Shown piece by piece: positions 23,384 through 33,736 of a stretch of 64,000 nucleotides of DNA. The notes below the pieces were generated by a model. That model saw only the letters and a program-made list of their open reading frames with translations. It did no database searches and had not been told where the DNA came from. Position numbers and translations under genes: made by a program. Source of the stretch: Desulfocapsa sp. (GTDB taxonomy: Bacteria > Desulfobacterota > Desulfobulbia > Desulfobulbales > Desulfocapsaceae); the NCBI GenBank assembly GCA_013792135.1, contig VMSP01000058.1:24911-88910 (forward strand), written 5' to 3'. Position 1 is the stretch's first letter; every line of letters starts with the position of its first letter.

Positions 23384-23795
23384 AATTCCCCTTAAAACGC
23401 TACTCTGGATGGAGAAAATAAAAATTGTCAGTGATCCACTCATTGACAATGAGCGGATTGGGTTGGAATTGATCGAAAAGGTTTGGGGGCGGCATGACTT
23501 TATCCGTCCGCAACTTCGTCAAAAAAACATAACATACAGAAAAGCACTCATTAGCACCTGTACCCTGAATACAAAATGGGAACGATATGCATATTCCAGA
23601 TTCATGAATATGGAACCAGGTCAATGGCTTTTAATGAAGAACCTGATACCAGAAATTGAAATAACCTTCCGGTTCAAGTTGTCAGATTCTCAAATCATAC
23701 AACTTTATCGGGTGCGAAAAAGAGCACATAGAACCAAAGAAAGGCAAGCTCAAAATCTTCAAAATGACCAAGAAAAAGATGCGACAAAACATTAA
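23352..23795 (+). CDS. Hypothetical protein
   Basis: 147 aa, translationally coupled to previous gene. Confidence 0.45.
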   Translation: MDIREYAKNSKIPLKTLLWMEKIKIVSDPLIDNERIGLELIEKVWGRHDFIRPQLRQKNITYRKALISTCTLNTKWERYAYSRFMNMEPGQWLLMKNLIPEIEITFRFKLSDSQIIQLYRVRKRAHRTKERQAQNLQNDQEKDATKH

Positions 23796-23819
23796 CTAAG
23801 TAAAAGAAAAATTTTTTAT

Positions 23820-24353
23820 GTGGATGCGACTGCAATGATGCCTCAAACAAAAAAACAAACTCAAAAAATCATTCTGATTATCGGTGCATTTTTTATGTTC
23901 TCCAGTTCGATCTGTAGTTTGGTTTGGGGGCTTGAAATCAGGCAGGATTTATACAGCTACTCGCCCGCCAAAATCACACCTGTACAAATTCCAATCCATC
24001 AAACTTTTGTCATTGAAAGACAACCATCTTTTTACGCCCGGCCAGAAAGCCGCCCGCTGCCTGTGGTTTATTTTGAACTGGGCAGCGCATGGCTATCCCC
24101 TGATGCCAGTAGCAATCTCCTGATGGACTTACGAGAATGTTGTGCCGCCTGCCCTCTCTACCTCACTGGCTACACCTGTTCGCTTGGGGTGGAAAGTGAA
24201 AATCAGAAACTTTCCAGGCATCGGGCCGAGACCGTTGCCGCCCTGCTTCGGAGGAACGGCTACAAGGTGGCTTCGGCGGAAGGAAAAGGGATGATTTACG
24301 GAAGCAACCCCGAAAGTAACCGAATGGTGGAGATCAAACTAACGAAAAAATGA
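23820..24353 (+). CDS. OmpA-like domain protein, element-encoded
   Basis: VYFELGSAWLSPDASSNLL...SLGVESENQKLSRHRAETVAALLRRNGYKV. Confidence 0.6.
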   Translation: MDATAMMPQTKKQTQKIILIIGAFFMFSSSICSLVWGLEIRQDLYSYSPAKITPVQIPIHQTFVIERQPSFYARPESRPLPVVYFELGSAWLSPDASSNLLMDLRECCAACPLYLTGYTCSLGVESENQKLSRHRAETVAALLRRNGYKVASAEGKGMIYGSNPESNRMVEIKLTKK

Positions 24354-24443
24354 TTCTTTGACATGGCAAACAAACCCTTTCTGCCAACAGAATAAAAAAA
24401 CGCACAATCTCGTGCAACAACTGCAACAAAAGGAGAAGCAATC

Positions 24444-24737
24444 ATGAAAAAAGTAACTTTTTTTGCCATCTTAACCGTTTTACTGCTCCAGACAGTTAAT
24501 GTCTTTGCCATGGCAACTCCGGCGGCTGGTTCATTTGCCTATGACCTGTACGATATTGCGGTCACCCAGATTTTACTTGGCCCAATTGGATTTGTCGCTG
24601 GTGTCGCCTCGATGGTTTTTGCGGCCATCCTTGCTATCCGGCAGATGATTCTCCCTGCAGCTGGTGTTGTTCTTGGCGGCGCATTCCTGCTTTCCGCTGA
24701 TACCGTAGTTTCGTCAATCGGCTCTGTAATCATCTAA
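24444..24737 (+). CDS. Conjugative pilin (TraA/VirB2-like)
   Basis: 97 aa, signal peptide and two TM segments, directly upstream of traL. Confidence 0.6.
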   Translation: MKKVTFFAILTVLLLQTVNVFAMATPAAGSFAYDLYDIAVTQILLGPIGFVAGVASMVFAAILAIRQMILPAAGVVLGGAFLLSADTVVSSIGSVII

Positions 24738-24760
24738 CAAGACCATAGAGGCTACAAGCA

Positions 24761-25030
24761 ATGATCGCCAGAAAGTTTCCGCAATATCTGTCTAAACCGT
24801 TTCAGGTGCTGTGGTTTGAGGTGGACGAACTGGTTTTGTTCCTCTTCTTCCTGACCCTGGCCTTACTCTACGGCAAGCTGATGTGGCTTATCTTTCTGGT
24901 GTGTCAGTATTCCTACACCAAAACCAAACGCTCTCAGGCACGGGGATTCTTGAAACATGCACTTTATGTCTTTGGCCTGGTCAAAATGAACAACTATCCC
25001 GACTATTTTCAGCAGGAGTTTCACGAGTGA
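24761..25030 (+). CDS. traL: TraL-like T4SS protein
   Basis: Small membrane protein, FPQYLSKPFQVLWFEVDELV; position in tra operon. Confidence 0.8.
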   Translation: MIARKFPQYLSKPFQVLWFEVDELVLFLFFLTLALLYGKLMWLIFLVCQYSYTKTKRSQARGFLKHALYVFGLVKMNNYPDYFQQEFHE

Positions 25031-25686
25031 AAGCAGATATTTTCGTACAAAAATCCAGTAATTTATTCGTTGAAAACCGACTGCTTAAATTTGCTATCGG
25101 GGCAATGGCCGTAGCCGTCTGTTTTAATTCCCTGATGGTGTATCGGGCCGTTAAATATCAGCGTACCGTGCTGATTCCACCCGCTATGACCGGAACGGTG
25201 GAGTTCGTCCAGGGCAAGCCTACCGAGGGATATGTCAAGGACATGAGCAGACGGATTGTCAATCTGGCAACTACCTACTCCCCACCCACGGCCAGAGGGC
25301 AGTTTGATGATCTCCTTGCTCTCTACACCTCCGAATCCTATCCCGAAGCCTCAAAAAGCTGGTACTCCCTGGCTGGTCGGATTGAAGAATCACAGGTCAG
25401 TTCGACATTTTACATGGAGACAATCACTTTAGGGGAAGGCACTATCGAGATATTTGGAAATTTGGTGCAGTTTGCCGGAGACACAAAACTTGAAACGGCA
25501 GCCAAAACCTATGTGGTCGCGTATCGCATCCGTGATGGTCGTTTTGAGATTAGCGAGTTCAAGGAGAAAAATCTCAGAGCGGACGCAGACCAACTTAAAG
25601 CAGAGGCAGAAACAGAAGCAAAGCTCAAGAAAAACGCAGAGGCAAAAATGAAGAATGACAAGCAAGCGGAGACGATATCGAAATGA
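25027..25686 (+). CDS. traE: TraE-like T4SS protein (GTG start overlapping traL stop)
   Basis: GTGA overlap; ENRLLKFAIGAMAVAVCFNSLM...VILIPP-type TraE organisation. Confidence 0.8.
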   Translation: MKADIFVQKSSNLFVENRLLKFAIGAMAVAVCFNSLMVYRAVKYQRTVLIPPAMTGTVEFVQGKPTEGYVKDMSRRIVNLATTYSPPTARGQFDDLLALYTSESYPEASKSWYSLAGRIEESQVSSTFYMETITLGEGTIEIFGNLVQFAGDTKLETAAKTYVVAYRIRDGRFEISEFKEKNLRADADQLKAEAETEAKLKKNAEAKMKNDKQAETISK

Positions 25687-26726
25687 AAAAAATCTTACGG
25701 TTAAGCCTGTGCTTGCTTTTGACTGCATCCTCGGCGCAAGCCAAAGATGCACCTACTCCACCCGCTTCACCTATTCTGGTGGCGGATTTGGCAGCGCAAG
25801 CAAAACAAGAAGGACAACCACCTGTTCCCGTTCCGGTACCGCCAGTCACCACTGTTCAAAAATCAGCTCCAAATGAAGAACAAACTCCTGCCTTGAAAGA
25901 GCCGTCGAGGAGGCAAACACATGATCTGAAAGACCAAATCTCTATCCTTCCCACACAAACCCAACAGTCTCCGGTTATAAGAGAGCCAAAACCAATAAAG
26001 CCTGCAAATGATTCAACTCCAGCAAATGACCCTTTTGACAATCCCACGCCGGTCAACTTTATTGCCCCTGAAATGCCTACTATCGTCCAGTTGTCCAATC
26101 GTGACATCAACCGGATTGTCTGTTCCGGGCCGATGAGTGATCTGATTTTTTCTGAGGAAAAAGGCGTGACTGGTCATTTCTCCGGCAATAGCGCTTTTAT
26201 TAAATTCAAGGCAGAGGAGTTCAACGGTCTGCTGACCTATGCTGAGACTCCCAGCGAGTTGTTTGTTGTCTGCAATGGAGCGGTTTATACCCTGATTGCC
26301 GAACCTCATGAGATCGCCTCTGTAACCCTGCATTTGGCGGCTCCCGCAAAGGATGTTTTCAAAAAGAATATCGACCATTACAAAAATATGCCTTTGGAAA
26401 AACAGGTCTTGCAAATTATCAAGGAAGGTTATGAAGGCGGCTATCCATCCAGCTACAAGGTTTCAAATGCTGATACCCTGATCCCCCTGTGTGGTGATCT
26501 GAGTGTCAACCTGATGCAGACCGTGGATGTAGAAGGGGTTGGATTGCGATTGAAGCAATTCAAGGTTGCCTCTACTAAGGGTGAGCCAATGGAATTGCAG
26601 GAGAAAACCTTTCTGTCACTTGGCATCAGTGAATCCATCCTGGCCGTGGCGATAGAAGATCATGTTTTGAATACCGGCGAGGCGACCAGGGTGTTTGTGG
26701 TTGAAAAAAGGGAGCAATCGCAATGA
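25683..26726 (+). CDS. traK: TraK-like T4SS protein (secretin-like, VirB9 analogue)
   Basis: Proline-rich N-terminus, VQLSNRDINRIVC motif typical of TraK. Confidence 0.78.
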   Translation: MKKILRLSLCLLLTASSAQAKDAPTPPASPILVADLAAQAKQEGQPPVPVPVPPVTTVQKSAPNEEQTPALKEPSRRQTHDLKDQISILPTQTQQSPVIREPKPIKPANDSTPANDPFDNPTPVNFIAPEMPTIVQLSNRDINRIVCSGPMSDLIFSEEKGVTGHFSGNSAFIKFKAEEFNGLLTYAETPSELFVVCNGAVYTLIAEPHEIASVTLHLAAPAKDVFKKNIDHYKNMPLEKQVLQIIKEGYEGGYPSSYKVSNADTLIPLCGDLSVNLMQTVDVEGVGLRLKQFKVASTKGEPMELQEKTFLSLGISESILAVAIEDHVLNTGEATRVFVVEKREQSQ

Positions 26727-27958
26727 CGCTGAAAGAGAGGTTTAGCAACCTGACACCACAAAACAAAAAGGTTTTAGTCTGGTCGGTAGTCGGTCTCGTT
26801 ATTCTGGGAATCGCTGTTACTGGGTACAATTCCCGCGCCAAAAAAACTGTAGAGGTTGCGGCGACAGAAAAAAACAAGACCATCCATCTTGACCCTGACA
26901 TGATTGAAAAAACCATGCTCAAGGAACAGGGGCGGCAGATTGATACCCTGAAAAAAACCGTGAATGATCTGACGAAAAGCCAGACCGATTTTTTGGCTAT
27001 TGCAGAGAAGAAAAGCAAAGACGAAGAGAGCAGAAAAATAGTTATCCCCACGCCTGAACAATTATCTCAGGGCAAACCAGTGCCTATGCCTGTACTCGAT
27101 GCAAAAGGGAAACCTGTTCTTGATGAACAGGGAAAACCTTTATTCGATACCAGCCCCTCAGCATCAACGCCTGGCCGCAACCTGGGGCCATCACCTCAAG
27201 GTGGCGGTCGCGGAGGCCAGAAGCAGGAAAAAAAGATCGTCGGCAAGATTTCGGTGGTCTCCAATACGACCGCAGCTCTACCCAAAGATGATGGTAAAAA
27301 AAAAGGACGGACGGTTTATCTCCCTCCTTCCTTTATGGAGGCGAGCCTTTTGACCGGTTTCGATGCTGCTACTTCGAGCGGTGCCAAGGGGGGGAACTCC
27401 GAACCTCTTTTGCTCCGTATCCAGACCCCGGCGGTACTGCCAAATGACATCAAGGCGAATCTGTCCGGCTGTTTTGTCATTGCCGAAGCGGTAGGCAGGT
27501 TGGATAAAGAACGGGCCGATGTTCGCCTGGTGTCATTGTCCTGTCTATCCAATGAGGGCAGCGCTGTCATCGACACCCCGATCAAGGGCTTTGTAACTGA
27601 TTCTGACTCCAAGGTTGGCCTTTCTGGACGAGTTGTTTCCCGGATGGGGGCATCAACTGCCAGGGCGATTATAGCCGGATTTTTTGGCGGTGCTGGTGAA
27701 GCGTTAAAAGCGGCGGCCACCACAACCTCATCATCGGTACTGGGAACAACCAACTCTGTTGATGCTTCGCAGGTCGGGAAGTATGCCGTCGGTGGTGGAC
27801 TCTCAGAGGGGGCAAACACCTTGCAAGATTTTTACATGGATTTAGCAAAACAGACGACACCGGTAATCGAAGTGGCTGCCACCAAGAAAATCACGGTCAT
27901 TGTCTCAGAAGGTAAAGACCTTGAGATTAAAGACAACAAGAGAGACGAATCGTTATGA
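26723..27958 (+). CDS. traB: TraB-like T4SS protein (VirB10 family)
   Basis: N-terminal TM, coiled region, VYLPPSFMEASLLTGFDAATSSGAK...PLLLRIQTPAVLPND. Confidence 0.88.
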   Translation: MTLKERFSNLTPQNKKVLVWSVVGLVILGIAVTGYNSRAKKTVEVAATEKNKTIHLDPDMIEKTMLKEQGRQIDTLKKTVNDLTKSQTDFLAIAEKKSKDEESRKIVIPTPEQLSQGKPVPMPVLDAKGKPVLDEQGKPLFDTSPSASTPGRNLGPSPQGGGRGGQKQEKKIVGKISVVSNTTAALPKDDGKKKGRTVYLPPSFMEASLLTGFDAATSSGAKGGNSEPLLLRIQTPAVLPNDIKANLSGCFVIAEAVGRLDKERADVRLVSLSCLSNEGSAVIDTPIKGFVTDSDSKVGLSGRVVSRMGASTARAIIAGFFGGAGEALKAAATTTSSSVLGTTNSVDASQVGKYAVGGGLSEGANTLQDFYMDLAKQTTPVIEVAATKKITVIVSEGKDLEIKDNKRDESL

Positions 27959-28533
27959 AATTACCCTATGTCATTCTGCCCTTATTGCTTCTTGTGCTTC
28001 TGTCAGGTTGTAGCGGATTAGGAAAAGTTGTCAATCCCTACGAAGAAAACTTCAAGTGCCGCACCAGAGATGATGCCGGCAAGTGTATTGATACGCCATC
28101 CGCTTACAAGGAGGCCAGGTTCCCCGATGCTGATGATGCTACCGACATAACAACCTGCTCCGACACCAAGGGCAACAAGATTCCTTGTCCTGAAGCAACC
28201 GAAGGCTCTAAGACATCCTGCACAGATGTTGAAGGCGCAGCGATTCCCTGCCCTTCTCCTACAACTGATGATTCCAAAATCACTATAACAAAAGTGTCAA
28301 AAACCAACATCAACCAGCTAACCGCCCAAAACAGCCGCTACAAGGCACTTACGGAACTCCTGGAGGAACCGGACAAGCCCATGCTGGAGCCACCTAAAAT
28401 CATGCGGGTGCTGATGCTGCCCTACAAAGGGGAGAGCGATGAGCTGTTCATGACTCGCTATGTCTATTTGAAACTAAAAGATTCTCAATGGGTGCTGACA
28501 GATATAAGTGAAAAGGTAAAGGCAAAACAATGA
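27955..28533 (+). CDS. traV: TraV-like lipoprotein
   Basis: Lipobox LSGCSG, ...YEENFKCRTRDDAGKCIDTPSAYKEA. Confidence 0.75.
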   Translation: MKLPYVILPLLLLVLLSGCSGLGKVVNPYEENFKCRTRDDAGKCIDTPSAYKEARFPDADDATDITTCSDTKGNKIPCPEATEGSKTSCTDVEGAAIPCPSPTTDDSKITITKVSKTNINQLTAQNSRYKALTELLEEPDKPMLEPPKIMRVLMLPYKGESDELFMTRYVYLKLKDSQWVLTDISEKVKAKQ

Positions 28534-31076
28534 ATGATTTTTTTGAACGGCTTCTCTACGGCAATACCGAATACCTGAAACACAGCGATCTAGCAAAATT
28601 GACCAGGCGGCATCCCTTTTCTGCCTTCCTGAATTATGTCGCTTACGACCAGAAGAATGAAATCTATGTGAATCAGGACTCCACCTTTGGGATGATATGG
28701 GAGTGTTCCCCGCTTACCTATGCAGGGGAGAAGGCCATGAACTCATTAGAAGGCATTTTCAGGGCAGGTATGCCCTATGGCACTATTATCCAATTTGTTC
28801 TCCATGCTGATTCCCATATAGAACCAATCATAGAGCGGTATCGAAACAGTCGCACCAGAACAGAACCAATCATTGCTACCAATACCGAGCGAGTTACTGA
28901 ATTTCTGATCGACGGGAAAAAAGGGCTGGAGGCATGCAGCTTTATTCCGGTCAGGAATTTCCGGCTGTTTGTAGCGGTTAAAGTCCCTGGGGATGCGACA
29001 GGTATGCCCAAGCCGGAAGAGCTTGATGATAAAAAGAAGGTTGCGCCGATACTCGACATCAAACGGCAGATCAACGAGACATTGAGAGCGGCCCATCTTT
29101 ACCCCAGGAATCTGTCACCAGGCGACCTTATAGAGTGGATGCGGCGGTTACTCAACACCTACCCCAAGGATTATCCAGAGCATAACTTCAATCACTACAG
29201 CCCTGATATTCCCATCCTGAAACAGATTATCAATGCAGATACCGTTATCAAAGAAGGCAGCGATTATATTCAGGCTGGAGACAAATACTGGTGTTGCACA
29301 ACACCCAAGAGCTTCCCCCGTGATGTGGACCCGATGCAGACCAATTCCCTGTTCGGCGGGATATGGGGCATCGTCTCTGATGCGGACCAGATCAAGACTG
29401 ATTTTCTCTATTCCTTCAATATCGTCAATCAGAAGGGATTGGATGTCACAATCCACGCAAAAACCAACCTGATGCTCAACCAGAAAGGGGTTGGCTCGTT
29501 ATCTACCCTGCTTCATCGCAAACAGGCTGAACACATAGAGGCCGCCGACGACCTAGAACATGGCGTGAAATTTCTCAAGATCATCCCCGTTTTCTGGGTG
29601 GTTTCGGACGATGTAGAAAAAGCCAGAGATTCATGTACCCGTGTGAGACGGTTGTGGGAGAATAACGGCTATGTAATGCAACGGGATAATATGGTCCTGA
29701 AAATCCTGTTTATCTCGTCCTTTCCTCTTTGTCTTTATGCCAATGGGAAGAACATAGAAAACCTGGAGCGTGATTTTACTGCACCTGTACCGTCAATCAC
29801 TCCGTTGCTGCCTGTTCAGGGCGATTTTGTTGGTTCCGGCGGTGTTCCGAATCTGATCTTCACGGGACGGAAAGGACAGTTGGTTTCGCTGGACTTCTTC
29901 GCTAAAGGGGCAACCAACTTTAATTGTTTTTGCTGTGCTACATCTGGTTCAGGCAAGTCCTTTCTGGTCAACTTCATCGCCTTTAACTATTTCGCTTGTG
30001 GCTCCATAATCCGCATCATTGATATTGGTGGTTCTTACAAAAAAATAGCTGATATGTTGGGCGCAAGGTATCTGGATTTCAGTCCTGATACAAAAATATG
30101 CCTCAACCCCTTTACTAATATCATAGAGCCGGAGGAGGAATTAGCAGCAGTTGCAACAGTCTTTGCGCAAATGGCCTACGCCAACTCGAATAAAGGATGC
30201 GAGGATGTCGAGGAAACAAATTTATTTTATTGGGCGGTGCATTGGGCTTGGAACCAAAAAGGGCAGGCGGCTGATGCCAATACGGTCTGGGAATTTATGA
30301 AATTATTCCCCAATGGCCCTGGTATGGAACAACATAAAGAATCTGATGCCAACAAAAACTTAATTGAGAAGGCCAGAAAATTAGGCTTTCTCTTGATGAA
30401 TTTCACATCACATGGCTTTTACGGCAAGTTCTTTTGCGGCCCCAGCACCTTTGATATTCGCAATGATGAGTTTGTTGTCCTTGAATTGGAGAACCTGAAA
30501 GTAAAACCTGATTTATACAAGGTTGTCACCATGCTCATTATCAATGCCGTTACCCAAGACCTCTACCTCTCAGACCGGTCACGGCATCGACTCATTATTT
30601 TCGATGAAGCTTGGCAGTTTTTGGATAAGTCCTCAATGCTTGCTCCTGTAGTCAATGAAGGCTACCGCAGGGCCAGAAAATACTCCGGCAGTTTCATGAT
30701 TATCACCCAATCTATTCTTGATCTCGATTTATTTGGTGAGGTTGGAACGGTAATCAAAGACAACTCGGCCTTCAAAATCTTTTTGGAATCTCCTGCTTTT
30801 GACAAGGCGAAAGACCTGAAACTCATTGATTACGATGACTTTTCGATGAAACTCCTGAAAAGCATCAAATCCAACCCCCCACACTATTCAGAGATTTTCT
30901 TCGATACGCCCTTTGGAATCGGCCCGGCCCGGCTGATCGTCAACGATTATGCCTATTTTATCTACACTTCCAAGGCTTCAGAAATCGCCATGATCGAAGA
31001 GCGTGTTAAATCCGGCATGACCTATCACGAGGCTATTCTGGAAATGGTTGAGTTGCGGCAAAATGGCGAACTGTAA
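28530..31076 (+). CDS. traC: TraC-like T4SS ATPase (VirB4 family)
   Basis: 848 aa, Walker A ATSGSGKSFLVN, RLIIFDEAWQFL Walker B. Confidence 0.93.
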   Translation: MNDFFERLLYGNTEYLKHSDLAKLTRRHPFSAFLNYVAYDQKNEIYVNQDSTFGMIWECSPLTYAGEKAMNSLEGIFRAGMPYGTIIQFVLHADSHIEPIIERYRNSRTRTEPIIATNTERVTEFLIDGKKGLEACSFIPVRNFRLFVAVKVPGDATGMPKPEELDDKKKVAPILDIKRQINETLRAAHLYPRNLSPGDLIEWMRRLLNTYPKDYPEHNFNHYSPDIPILKQIINADTVIKEGSDYIQAGDKYWCCTTPKSFPRDVDPMQTNSLFGGIWGIVSDADQIKTDFLYSFNIVNQKGLDVTIHAKTNLMLNQKGVGSLSTLLHRKQAEHIEAADDLEHGVKFLKIIPVFWVVSDDVEKARDSCTRVRRLWENNGYVMQRDNMVLKILFISSFPLCLYANGKNIENLERDFTAPVPSITPLLPVQGDFVGSGGVPNLIFTGRKGQLVSLDFFAKGATNFNCFCCATSGSGKSFLVNFIAFNYFACGSIIRIIDIGGSYKKIADMLGARYLDFSPDTKICLNPFTNIIEPEEELAAVATVFAQMAYANSNKGCEDVEETNLFYWAVHWAWNQKGQAADANTVWEFMKLFPNGPGMEQHKESDANKNLIEKARKLGFLLMNFTSHGFYGKFFCGPSTFDIRNDEFVVLELENLKVKPDLYKVVTMLIINAVTQDLYLSDRSRHRLIIFDEAWQFLDKSSMLAPVVNEGYRRARKYSGSFMIITQSILDLDLFGEVGTVIKDNSAFKIFLESPAFDKAKDLKLIDYDDFSMKLLKSIKSNPPHYSEIFFDTPFGIGPARLIVNDYAYFIYTSKASEIAMIEERVKSGMTYHEAILEMVELRQNGEL

Positions 31077-31695
31077 GGTTTATCTCATAATTGGACTGGC
31101 ATTCATGATCACTGCCCTTGTTCTGGGATCGGTGCTGCTGGTATCTGCCACCTCTCAGACCAAAAATCTTGGCACTATCGGGACTACCTATCCCGTAGTA
31201 GAGCCGGACTTGGTGGAAGAGGTCAAGGCCAGGATTGACAAGGGAAAAATGGCAAAGATCATGGAAGGGCATAGGCAGAACTATAAGCCAAAAGACATCC
31301 ATGCCTTGCCTACAGCCAAGAGAGATCGGACTTTTTTTGTTGATATGACCTACACCTTAGATCACGACATTCCAGGCGAAAATGGTGAGATCATGTACAA
31401 GCGAGGGCTTACCTGGAACCCTTTGGATTATGTTTCCCCACCCGAATTAGTGGTCATCAATGGCGAGAGCGCAAAGCAAGTTGAATGGTTTGAGAAATCA
31501 CCATATTACAAGAATCTAAAAATCAAACTGCTGATTTCCGCAGGATTTGCCGCACCCTTGATAAAGCAATTAGGCAGGCCAGTCTTTTATCTGACCAAAA
31601 CCATAGCTGATCGTCTGCAATTAACCGCTGCCCCCTGCGTGATTACCCAAAATGGGAAAAACATGATGGTGCAGGAGGTGAAGATTGATGAATAA
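31063..31695 (+). CDS. traW: TraW-like pilus assembly protein
   Basis: LGTIGTTYPVVEPDLVEEVKAR; NPLDYVSPPELVVINGES; IVE order. Confidence 0.8.
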   Translation: MANCKVYLIIGLAFMITALVLGSVLLVSATSQTKNLGTIGTTYPVVEPDLVEEVKARIDKGKMAKIMEGHRQNYKPKDIHALPTAKRDRTFFVDMTYTLDHDIPGENGEIMYKRGLTWNPLDYVSPPELVVINGESAKQVEWFEKSPYYKNLKIKLLISAGFAAPLIKQLGRPVFYLTKTIADRLQLTAAPCVITQNGKNMMVQEVKIDE

Positions 31696-32617
31696 ATACC
31701 TGCTGGCCTTAGTGCTTTTGTTTGCAGCAACTCCCGCCTTTGCTCTGTTTAAGTCAGGAGATTCATTCAATGAAGCCTCAGATGTTAATTGGGGTGATAT
31801 TGAATTTATGTTTTTAGGGATTTGCATCTGTCCCAGACCGCCGCCTATCTTTTATGAAGAGGGCGAGATTTACCAATATTGGGATCCGTCCATATTCATA
31901 GATACGGTTTCAATGGCTAATTATTCCGCATTTACAGGGTCGGGTGGAGAAGAAAACACCGGAGGAATCGACGATATTCTTGGTGGAAAGAACAAGAGTT
32001 CGGACGCGGTATCTATTGCCGATGAATCCACCTTTTTTCAGGCACATGCGTTTATCTTTTCGCTAATGGATGAGATGGATTTGTGCGTAAACGACGATAT
32101 TGGAGCCTGGTGGACTGAATTTGATTCTATGTGGCAGAGCGATGAGCTCGTAGTCACTATCACGCCGGAAGTCGCATTATTTGCCAATAAAGCCATGCAG
32201 CTACTTTGTATGACAGATGCAGCGGCGGTAAATCTTGGTTTCCCGCTTGACTTTATGACCTGGTGTATAGGGAGCAGCGGGTCAACCTATCCCGTAAGCG
32301 GCCATGTGGACAACGACAATATCGTTCAGGCCAGCAATACGGTAGCGTCACGACTGATCTTCAAACTGAACCGATTGTTCATGCTCTGCGACCCTGCGCC
32401 TATTTGTGGCTGCGAATACACACCGATCTGGACAAAAAGCCATTACAAGATGCACACGGCCCGCCCTGGACTTCGAGCCACCTGGCCTATAGGAAAAGCA
32501 GCCAAGTTCTATGACTCCGGCCTCAATCCGCCCTATGAGGGAGAGAAGGGGTCAAATGATGAATTCCTCTGGGTGGTATTCAGGAAGGTACTTTGTTGTA
32601 CTTGTTGTGAAGAATGA
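31688..32617 (+). CDS. traU: TraU-like pilus assembly protein
   Basis: WGDIEFMFLGICICPRPPPIFYEEGEIYQYWDPSIFIDTV; Cys-rich. Confidence 0.88.
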   Translation: MNKYLLALVLLFAATPAFALFKSGDSFNEASDVNWGDIEFMFLGICICPRPPPIFYEEGEIYQYWDPSIFIDTVSMANYSAFTGSGGEENTGGIDDILGGKNKSSDAVSIADESTFFQAHAFIFSLMDEMDLCVNDDIGAWWTEFDSMWQSDELVVTITPEVALFANKAMQLLCMTDAAAVNLGFPLDFMTWCIGSSGSTYPVSGHVDNDNIVQASNTVASRLIFKLNRLFMLCDPAPICGCEYTPIWTKSHYKMHTARPGLRATWPIGKAAKFYDSGLNPPYEGEKGSNDEFLWVVFRKVLCCTCCEE

Positions 32618-32618
32618 T

Positions 32619-33434
32619 ATGCGAAGACAAATTTCTATCATAATGCTGGCCGGATTTCTCGGTTTTGCCGGTTCATCGGCGCAAGGCACTGAAAGCTCTT
32701 GCTCTGATACCGTTGCCTCTGATGAAACCAAGGCCCTCGTGGAAAAAGCCAACGAACAGGCCGGGGTGCAGGGAGTAATTGACAGCGAAGCGACCAAAAA
32801 AACTATGGAAGCAGCACGAGAACTGGCCAAGACCATAACCATCCCTGACAATATCCATAAAGAGGCAGGGAAGAAGGCCGCAGAAGAGACCAATGCCGCT
32901 TATCGTTCCAAGGCATTTCAGGACAAAGTGAAAGAGTATGAAAATTGGGAAGACATTGTGCCTGGAGCCAAGGCCAGGAAAGAGCAGGAAGCAAAAGGCA
33001 TCCTTGCTGATTCTGAAAAAGTGTATCTTTTCCTGTCCAGTTCCATCCCCGAGGCATCTTTCCAGGGGTACATGGCCTATCTCGAAGGAGTGCCTGAGAT
33101 CGTGACGGTCATGAAGGGAATGGTTGGCGGTCTGGGTAAAGCAAACAAGAAAGAGAGAGTAAAATGGTGGAGCAAGGTTCTGAAAAAAGATACCACCTGC
33201 GAAAAGACACCGGTGGAGCCATGTGACCTAATTAAACCGGCTATTTCGATCAAGCCAGCACTCTTTAATCAGTACAGCATCACCGAAGTTCCAGCCCTGA
33301 TCTATGACCGAGGTGATGAGATTTTTCAGATTCAGGGAGATGTGGGCATCGTTACCCTCTTGGAAAAAGTTAATCAGGAAGCCAAAAGTCCAGGGATAAT
33401 TGGATTGATAGCCAAGATCAGGGAAAGGCGATGA
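32619..33434 (+). CDS. trbC: TrbC-like (F-type) pilus assembly protein
   Basis: YLFLSSSIPEASFQGYMAYLEGVPEIVTVMKGMVGGL and C-terminal VPALIYDRGDEIFQIQGDVGI. Confidence 0.8.
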   Translation: MRRQISIIMLAGFLGFAGSSAQGTESSCSDTVASDETKALVEKANEQAGVQGVIDSEATKKTMEAARELAKTITIPDNIHKEAGKKAAEETNAAYRSKAFQDKVKEYENWEDIVPGAKARKEQEAKGILADSEKVYLFLSSSIPEASFQGYMAYLEGVPEIVTVMKGMVGGLGKANKKERVKWWSKVLKKDTTCEKTPVEPCDLIKPAISIKPALFNQYSITEVPALIYDRGDEIFQIQGDVGIVTLLEKVNQEAKSPGIIGLIAKIRERR

Positions 33435-33736
33435 GCCAACTTGAATTAAAAAAACCTATACGCTCAGATCAAGATTTCAAAGCTCTGGTTGATAGCGGGG
33501 CTATTACCATAATCGGGGCACACGCATTGGTTGTGTACCTGATAATCAATGCCGAGCAAACATTTCCAACAGTGAAGGTGCTTTGCAAAAAAAGCGGAAT
33601 TTCTGACAAGCCGGTTCGCCGCTCTTTAGTGGTGCTTGAGGAATATGGATATATAGGCAAAAAAGAGACAAAACAGGCTCAGGGCTGTCCGGCCTCTCCT
33701 TTAGTGCCACGGCAAACCAATGACAATCTATCTTGA
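33431..33736 (+). CDS. Small winged-HTH-like protein, ATGA-coupled to trbC
   Basis: FPTVKVLCKKSGISDKPVRRSLVVLEEYGYIGKKETKQ. Confidence 0.5.
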   Translation: MSQLELKKPIRSDQDFKALVDSGAITIIGAHALVVYLIINAEQTFPTVKVLCKKSGISDKPVRRSLVVLEEYGYIGKKETKQAQGCPASPLVPRQTNDNLS

